From Pigmentiphaga litoralis (GTDB lineage: Bacteria > Pseudomonadota > Gammaproteobacteria > Burkholderiales > Burkholderiaceae_B): a stretch of DNA of 64,000 nt. The notes under the pieces were generated by a model that ran no database searches, had not been told where the DNA came from, and saw only the letters and a list, made by a program, of their open reading frames with translations. This document shows, piece after piece, positions 59,502-64,000 of the stretch; positions within the stretch are counted from its first letter, which is position 1; each line of letters starts with the position of its first letter. The stretch is taken from contig NZ_JACCBP010000002.1 of the NCBI RefSeq assembly GCF_013408655.1, positions 1-64,000 on the forward strand. Direction: 5' to 3'. Both the position numbers and the translations under genes were made by a program.

Positions 59502-60146
59502 TCACGGACGGCTGCCCGTTGGGAATGGCCAAGCGGCGGCTGCCGGATTGGCTGCGGTCTTTGCTGCGGGCGCGTCGGCTGCGGGCGCCGCTGCGACTTT
59601 CTTTGCTGCCGGTTTCTTGGCTGCAGGCTTCTTTGCAGGCGCCTTCGTGGCCGCCGGCTTCACAGGTGCCTTGGTGGCAGCTGCTTTCTTCGCCGGAGCC
59701 TTTTTAGCGGCTGGCGTCTTCTTTGCTGCGGCTTTCTTCGCGGGGGCCTTGGCAGGCGCTTTCTTGGCCGCGACCTTCTTTACTGCTGCCTTCTTGGCCG
59801 GGGCTTTCTTTGCGGGTGCCTTGGTGGCTGCCGTTTTCTTTACGGCGGCTTTCTTGGCAGGCGCTTTTTTGGCCGGGGCCTTCTTTGCTGCGACTTTCTT
59901 TACAGCGGCTTTCTTGGCGGGCGCTTTTTTCGCCGGTGCCTTGGTGGCTGCTGTCTTCTTCACTGCGGCTTTCTTTGCCGGAGCTTTGGTCGCTGCACTC
60001 TTGGTAGCTGCAGTTTTCTTCACAGCGGCTTTTTTGGCCGGTGCCTTCGTCGCGGCGGCTTTCTTGACCGCTACTTTCTTCGCCGGCGCCTTAGTGGCTG
60101 CCGGTTTTTTTGCGGCCGTTTTCGCGGCCTTCTTGGCTGTCGCCAT
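59502..60146 (-). CDS. Histone H1-like DNA-binding protein (BpH1/AlgP type)
   Basis: The 214-residue product is almost entirely Ala, Lys, Pro, Thr and Val, built of units such as [15 protein letters not shown] and [15 protein letters not shown]. It resembles the C-terminal tail of eukaryotic histone H1 and bacterial BpH1 (Bordetella) and AlgP. Such proteins bind DNA without sequence preference through the lysines. The N-terminus [21 protein letters not shown] is shared in style with the SWIB protein at 1708-2103; the C-terminal 30 residues (from about [15 protein letters not shown]) lose the lysines. AGGAG precedes the ATG at 60146. The repeats make its length likely to differ between strains. 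Confidence 0.92.
   Translation of the reverse strand: MATAKKAAKTAAKKPAATKAPAKKVAVKKAAATKAPAKKAAVKKTAATKSAATKAPAKKAAVKKTAATKAPAKKAPAKKAAVKKVAAKKAPAKKAPAKKAAVKKTAATKAPAKKAPAKKAAVKKVAAKKAPAKAPAKKAAAKKTPAAKKAPAKKAAATKAPVKPAATKAPAKKPAAKKPAAKKVAAAPAADAPAAKTAANPAAAAWPFPTGSRP
59650..60075 (-). repeat. Coding tandem repeats of the H1-like gene
   Basis: The DNA repeats a unit of about 45 bases encoding [10 protein letters not shown][TV]AA[TK]K with single-codon slips ([11 protein letters not shown]). Near-identical copies next to each other invite slipped-strand or recombinational change in copy number. Confidence 0.75.
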
Positions 60147-60290
60147 GGTCTGCTCCTTTACGAGACGTTCAGGGACCCAGAACACAAACCCGCTCGGACC
60201 ATCCTGACGGGCTATTCATCGGCGCAAGCCCCGCTGCTGGACACGATCTCCAGTCAGCGCCACGGTTTGCGCTAATGAATCAGGCACACA

Positions 60291-60566
60291 GCCATTCGAC
60301 ATAACCCGCATCCGGTGCGGCCGATGTCGAATGGCCTGGCAGACGGTCTGTTTCCCGTATGCCGAATGGCGCCTTGTGTCCCGGCTGTGCCGCAGGCCGA
60401 TCGGCCTGCCGCATCGAAGTTCGATGGTGCGCGGGGTGCGGGGGCAAGGTGCCTCTCCCGCTCGCGTCTGACGCATCCAACTTCGCAGCTCGGGCGCACA
60501 AGGCGCCGTATCTTCCAACGGCGCAACTCGCGCCGTCTTCAATCAACGGTGCACATCACACCGTTG
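60291..60566. repeat. Block of nested inverted repeats downstream of nrdB
   Basis: Within 276 non-coding bases there are: GCCATTCGACAT/ATGTCGAATGGC (60291-60302, 60324-60335) around CCGCA/TGCGG; a long-range stem 60368-60389 with 60484-60507 of 21 pairs in three helical parts; inside it the 18-base palindrome 60392-60409, an inverted repeat CATCGAA-G-TTCGATG (60412-60426) and GGCA-AGG-TGCC (60443-60453); then ACGGCGC/GCGCCGT (60518-60536) and CAACGGTG/CACCGTTG (60544-60566). No open frame here has family resemblance. It may be a structured RNA, an nrdAB 3' UTR, or a REP-like element. Confidence 0.75.
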
Positions 60567-60580
60567 TCGCAATCGTGAGA

Positions 60581-61759
60581 TCAATCCCAGTTCAGCGCAC
60601 CGCCGGTCTGGTACTCGATCACTCGCGTTTCGAAGAAGTTGCGTTCCTTCTTCAGGTCGATCATTTCCGCCATCCACGGGAAGGGATTTTCTTCCTGCGC
60701 AAACAACGGTTCGATTCCGATCTGCTGGCACCGGCGATTTGCGATGAAGCGCAAATACGACTTGAACATCGGTGCATTCAGACCCAACACGCCACGCGGC
60801 ATCGTGTCTTCGGCGTAAGCGTATTCCAGATCGACAGCTTTGCGGAAGAGTGCACGGATTTCTTCACGAAATTCTGGTGTCCAAAGGTGAGGATTTTCCA
60901 GTTTGATCGTGTTGATGAGGTCGATGCCGAAGTTGCAGTGCATGGATTCATCGCGAAGGATGTACATGTACTGCTCGGCCGCGCCGGTCATCTTGTTCTG
61001 GCGGCCCAACGCAAGGATCTGCGTGAAGCCGACATAGAAGAACAACCCTTCCATCAGGCATGCGAAAACGATCAGCGACTTGAGCAGTGTCTGGTCGGCT
61101 TCGGGCGTGCCGGTCTTGAAGTGGGGATCGGCGATCGCGTCGATGAACGGGATCAGGAACTGATCCTTGGCGCGGATCGACGGCACTTCGTTGTACGCGT
61201 TGAAGATCTCGGACTCATCAAGGTCCAGGCTTTCAACGATGTACTGATAGGCGTGCGTGTGGATCGCTTCTTCAAAGGCCTGGCGCAGCAGGAACTGGCG
61301 GCATTCCGGCGCGGTGATGTGGCGGTACGTGCCGAGCACGATGTTGTTCGCGGCCAGCGAGTCGGCCGTGACGAAGAAGCCCAGGTTGCGCTTGACGATG
61401 CGGCGCTCGTCTTCGGTCAGCCCGGTGGGGTTCTTCCACAGCGCGATGTCGCGCGACATGTTGATTTCTTGCGGCATCCAATGGTTCGCGCACGTGGCCA
61501 GGTACTTTTCCCAGGCCCACTTGTACTTGAACGGAACCAACTGATTGACGTCGGTCTCGCCATTGATGATGCGTTTGTCGGCCACGTTCACACGGTGGGC
61601 GGCAGGGGCCTCGGCGGCCGGGTTCGCAACGGCAGGCACGGCAAGCGCGCCATCGTCAAACGAACTGTCGACAGGCCGGGGCGCCCCCGCAGCGGGGCGT
61701 GCGCCACGTGCGGGGGTAGGGGTTGCGACGTCTTCGTCCCAGGACAGCATGTCATTCAC
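60581..61759 (-). CDS. nrdB: Ribonucleoside-diphosphate reductase, beta subunit (class Ia)
   Basis: NrdB holds the diiron-tyrosyl radical that NrdA uses to reduce ribonucleoside diphosphates. The 392-residue product has the metal ligands in [26 protein letters not shown] (Glu, His and the radical Tyr) and [22 protein letters not shown], and the C-terminal tail [16 protein letters not shown] that binds NrdA. It has an extra N-terminal Ala/Pro-rich segment of about 50 residues before [24 protein letters not shown] lies before the ATG at 61759. It starts 21 bases after nrdA. Confidence 0.96.
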   Translation of the reverse strand: MNDMLSWDEDVATPTPARGARPAAGAPRPVDSSFDDGALAVPAVANPAAEAPAAHRVNVADKRIINGETDVNQLVPFKYKWAWEKYLATCANHWMPQEINMSRDIALWKNPTGLTEDERRIVKRNLGFFVTADSLAANNIVLGTYRHITAPECRQFLLRQAFEEAIHTHAYQYIVESLDLDESEIFNAYNEVPSIRAKDQFLIPFIDAIADPHFKTGTPEADQTLLKSLIVFACLMEGLFFYVGFTQILALGRQNKMTGAAEQYMYILRDESMHCNFGIDLINTIKLENPHLWTPEFREEIRALFRKAVDLEYAYAEDTMPRGVLGLNAPMFKSYLRFIANRRCQQIGIEPLFAQEENPFPWMAEMIDLKKERNFFETRVIEYQTGGALNWD

Positions 61760-61780
61760 TCCAAATTCTTGTGTTGCGGT

Positions 61781-64000
61781 TTACTGGCAGGCTTCGCACT
61801 CTTCGAAGCCAGGGTCGCCTGGCCGCATCGTGCATGCCGCGCCGAGGATCTCGGCCTCGGGCAGGCCCGGCTGACCCGATGCGGCGGAGTTCGCGGCGGA
61901 AGACGCGTTGGCCACGGCATTCAGTTCGCCGCCACGGCCCGTCGACTTCTCGGCGCTGGTCGCGCCCATCGTGCGCAGGTAGTAGGTGGTCTTGAGACCC
62001 CGTTGCCATGCCAGTTTGTAGGTTTCGTCCAGCTTCTTGCCAGACGCGCCAGCCATGTAGATGTTCAGCGACTGCGACTGGTCGATCCACTTCTGGCGGC
62101 GCGAGGCGCATTCCACCAGCCAGCTGGGTTCGACTTCGAACGCGGTGGCGTACAGCTGGCGCATTTCGGCCGGCACGCGGTCGATCTTGGCCAGGCTGCC
62201 GTCGAAATACTTCAGGTCGGCGACCATCACTTCGTCCCACAGTCCGAGCTTCTTCAGATCGCGGACCAGGTAATCGTTGACGATGGTGAATTCACCCGAC
62301 AGGTTCGACTTCACGTACAGGTTCTGATAGGTCGGTTCGATGCACGCGGATACGCCAATGATATTGGAAATCGTGGCGGTGGGCGCGATGGCGACGCAGT
62401 TCGAATTGCGCATGCCATGGGCCTTGATGCGGGTGCGCAACGCGTTCCAGTCCAGCGTCTCGCTGTCGTCGACGTCGACATAGCCGCCGCGTGCGTCACG
62501 CAGCAGTTGCACCGAGTCTTTCGGCAGGATGCCCTGATCCCACAGCGAACCCTTGAACGACTGATAGGCGCCGCGCTCTTCGGCCAGACGGGTCGAGGCC
62601 AGGTAGGCGTAATAGCAGACCGCTTCCATCGACGTGTCGGCAAAGCTGACGGCGTCTTGCGAGGCGTACGGCACGCGCATGATGTGCAGCGAGTCCTGGA
62701 AGCCCATGATGCCCAGGCCGACCGGACGATGACGCGCGTTCGAATTGCGGGCCTTGTCGACAGCGTAGTAGTTGATGTCGATCACGTTGTCGAGCATGCG
62801 CATCGCGATGTCGATGGTGCGCTTGAGCTTGTCGTGGTCGAGCGTGACCTTGCCATCGGCGCCGGTCGTCAGGTGAGCCACCAGGTTCACGGAACCCAGG
62901 TTGCACACGGCGATTTCGGAGTCGTTGGTGTTCAGCGTGATTTCGGTGCACAGGTTCGAGCTGTGGACGACGCCGACGTGCTGCTGCGGCGACCGGATGT
63001 TGCAAGGATCCTTGAACGTGATCCATGGGTGGCCGGTTTCGAACAGCATCGACAGCATCTTGCGCCACAGATTCAGCGCAGGCATCTTCTTGAACAGCTT
63101 CAGTTCGCCGGTCTGCGTCTTGTTTTCGTAGCCCAGGTACGCGGCTTCGAAGTCCTTGCCGACCAGGTCGTGCAGGTCAGGCGTGTCCGATGGCGAGAAC
63201 AGCGTCCAGTCCGCGCCTTCCATCACGCGCTTCATGAACAGGTCGGGAATCCAGTTCGCCGTGTTCATGTCGTGCGTGCGGCGGCGTTCGTCGCCCGTGT
63301 TCTTGCGCAGTTCCAGGAATTCTTCGATGTCCAGGTGCCACGTTTCCAGGTAGGTGCAGACCGCGCCCTTGCGCTTGCCGCCCTGGTTGACCGCGACGGC
63401 CGTGTCGTTGACGACCTTCAGGAACGGGACCACGCCCTGGCTTTCGCCGTTGGTGCCCTTGATGTGGCTGCGCAGCGCGCGGACCGGGGTCCAGTCGTTG
63501 CCAAGGCCGCCGGCGTACTTGGCCAGCAGCGCGTTTTCCTTGATGGCGTCGTAGATGCCTTCCAAGTTGTCGGCAACCGTGGTCAGGTAGCACGACGACA
63601 GTTGCGAGTGCAGCGTGCCCGAGTTGAACAGGGTCGGGGTCGAGCTCATGAAGTCGAACGACGACAGGATGTTGTAGAACTCGATCGCGCGGGTCTCGCG
63701 GTCTTTTTCAGCGATCGCCAGGCCCATCGCGACGCGCATGAAGAAGGCCTGCGGCAGTTCCAGACGCTTGCCTTCGATGTGCAGGAAATAACGGTCGTAC
63801 AGGGTCTGCAGGCCCAGGTAGGTGAACTGCAGGTCGCGCTTGTCGTCCAGCGCCTTGCCGATGCGGTCCAGGTCGAACTTGGCCAGTTCCGGGTTCAGCA
63901 GGCCGCCTTCGATGCCGCGGGCGATGAAGGTCGGGAAGTATTCGGCGTAGCGCTCTTCCATGGCCGACTGCTCGACTTCTTCACCCAGCACTTCCTTGCG
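61781..64000 (-). CDS. nrdA: Ribonucleoside-diphosphate reductase, alpha subunit (partial, 5' end outside window)
   Basis: The visible 739 codons are the C-terminal part of the class Ia large subunit; the frame continues open past position 64000, so the N-terminus with the ATP-cone is missing. Seen are [18 protein letters not shown] with a substrate-site Cys, [23 protein letters not shown] (near 63345-63410), the [11 protein letters not shown] block with another active-site Cys, [19 protein letters not shown], and the redox-active tail ending CEACQ. It reduces NDPs to dNDPs in the cytosol. nrdB follows 21 bases downstream as one operon. Confidence 0.97.
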   Translation of the reverse strand, partial: RKEVLGEEVEQSAMEERYAEYFPTFIARGIEGGLLNPELAKFDLDRIGKALDDKRDLQFTYLGLQTLYDRYFLHIEGKRLELPQAFFMRVAMGLAIAEKDRETRAIEFYNILSSFDFMSSTPTLFNSGTLHSQLSSCYLTTVADNLEGIYDAIKENALLAKYAGGLGNDWTPVRALRSHIKGTNGESQGVVPFLKVVNDTAVAVNQGGKRKGAVCTYLETWHLDIEEFLELRKNTGDERRRTHDMNTANWIPDLFMKRVMEGADWTLFSPSDTPDLHDLVGKDFEAAYLGYENKTQTGELKLFKKMPALNLWRKMLSMLFETGHPWITFKDPCNIRSPQQHVGVVHSSNLCTEITLNTNDSEIAVCNLGSVNLVAHLTTGADGKVTLDHDKLKRTIDIAMRMLDNVIDINYYAVDKARNSNARHRPVGLGIMGFQDSLHIMRVPYASQDAVSFADTSMEAVCYYAYLASTRLAEERGAYQSFKGSLWDQGILPKDSVQLLRDARGGYVDVDDSETLDWNALRTRIKAHGMRNSNCVAIAPTATISNIIGVSACIEPTYQNLYVKSNLSGEFTIVNDYLVRDLKKLGLWDEVMVADLKYFDGSLAKIDRVPAEMRQLYATAFEVEPSWLVECASRRQKWIDQSQSLNIYMAGASGKKLDETYKLAWQRGLKTTYYLRTMGATSAEKSTGRGGELNAVANASSAANSAASGQPGLPEAEILGAACTMRPGDPGFEECEACQ

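Noticed and set aside
59194..60207. 337-codon plus-strand frame rich in Ala, Phe and Gly opposite the H1-like gene
   Set aside because: The apparent AGAFFAGAL repeats are the complement of the Lys/Ala codon repeats; the minus-strand frame has the ribosome site and terminator.
60216..60578. Short frames in both directions across the palindrome block after nrdB
   Set aside because: Several overlapping frames of about 85-108 codons exist on both strands with Arg/Cys-rich random composition; inverted repeats explain the openness better than coding.

Overview
The window reads as chromosomal core DNA of a G+C-rich betaproteobacterium of the order Burkholderiales, most likely family Alcaligenaceae (Bordetella/Achromobacter/Pigmentiphaga relatives). 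The grounds are a fused murE-murF gene inside an otherwise canonical division and cell wall (dcw) cluster, a Bordetella BpH1-like histone H1 homologue, a Bug-family solute-binding protein, and the gene pairs accB-accC-prmA-DUF3426 and nrdA-nrdB. No insertion sequence, prophage, CRISPR array or tRNA gene was recognised. Taxon and family names come from reading the sequence, not from a database search.

Layout. 1-85: the 3' end of a 5S rRNA gene and its terminator. 310-6546: a periplasmic sugar dehydrogenase, a SWIB protein with a histone-like tail, a DUF3047 lipoprotein, an M20 amidohydrolase, dihydroorotase (pyrC) and a DUF3025 protein, then the RNase P RNA (rnpB). 7346-25137: the dcw cluster mraZ-rsmH-ftsL-ftsI-murEF-mraY-murD-ftsW-murG-murC-ddlB-ftsQ-ftsA-ftsZ, mostly with 1-11 base overlaps and closed by a strong terminator. 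25273-28370: an M48 membrane protease and two unknown secreted proteins, lying between ftsZ and the peroxiredoxin/lpxC pair. 29278-35064: lpxC, an unannotated 59-residue membrane protein, a DciA-like protein, an M23 peptidase and secA. 35091-40238: a leftward block with an alpha/beta hydrolase, mgtE, mtgA, aroE and a TonB-like gene.

40417-45958 is the most accessory-looking part: a divergent catabolic locus. A VOC protein and a D-2-hydroxyacid dehydrogenase run left. A Bug binding protein, an FAD monooxygenase, an alpha/beta hydrolase and a GntR/FCD regulator run right. The shared control region carries a UxuR/ExuR-like operator inside a good sigma-70 promoter, plus a second perfect inverted repeat. 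The substrate is not evident.

45990-64000: an RNB-family ribonuclease, YqiA-type esterase and mpl (left); an unknown protein with a possible nucleotidyltransferase motif coupled to a TlpA-type thioredoxin, aroQ, accB, accC, prmA, a repeat-rich zinc-ribbon DUF3426 protein, a PfkB-family kinase and a SlyB-like lipoprotein (right); then yggT, the H1-like gene, and nrdB-nrdA (left), with nrdA running off the end of the window.

The most unexplained DNA is about 280 bases directly downstream of nrdB (60291-60566). It is packed with nested inverted repeats, including a 21-pair long-range stem closing several hairpins. Cell-envelope growth dominates the window functionally: nearly the whole lipid II pathway, the septal synthase and early divisome, murein recycling (mpl), lipid A commitment (lpxC), fatty-acid commitment (accBC) and protein export (secA).
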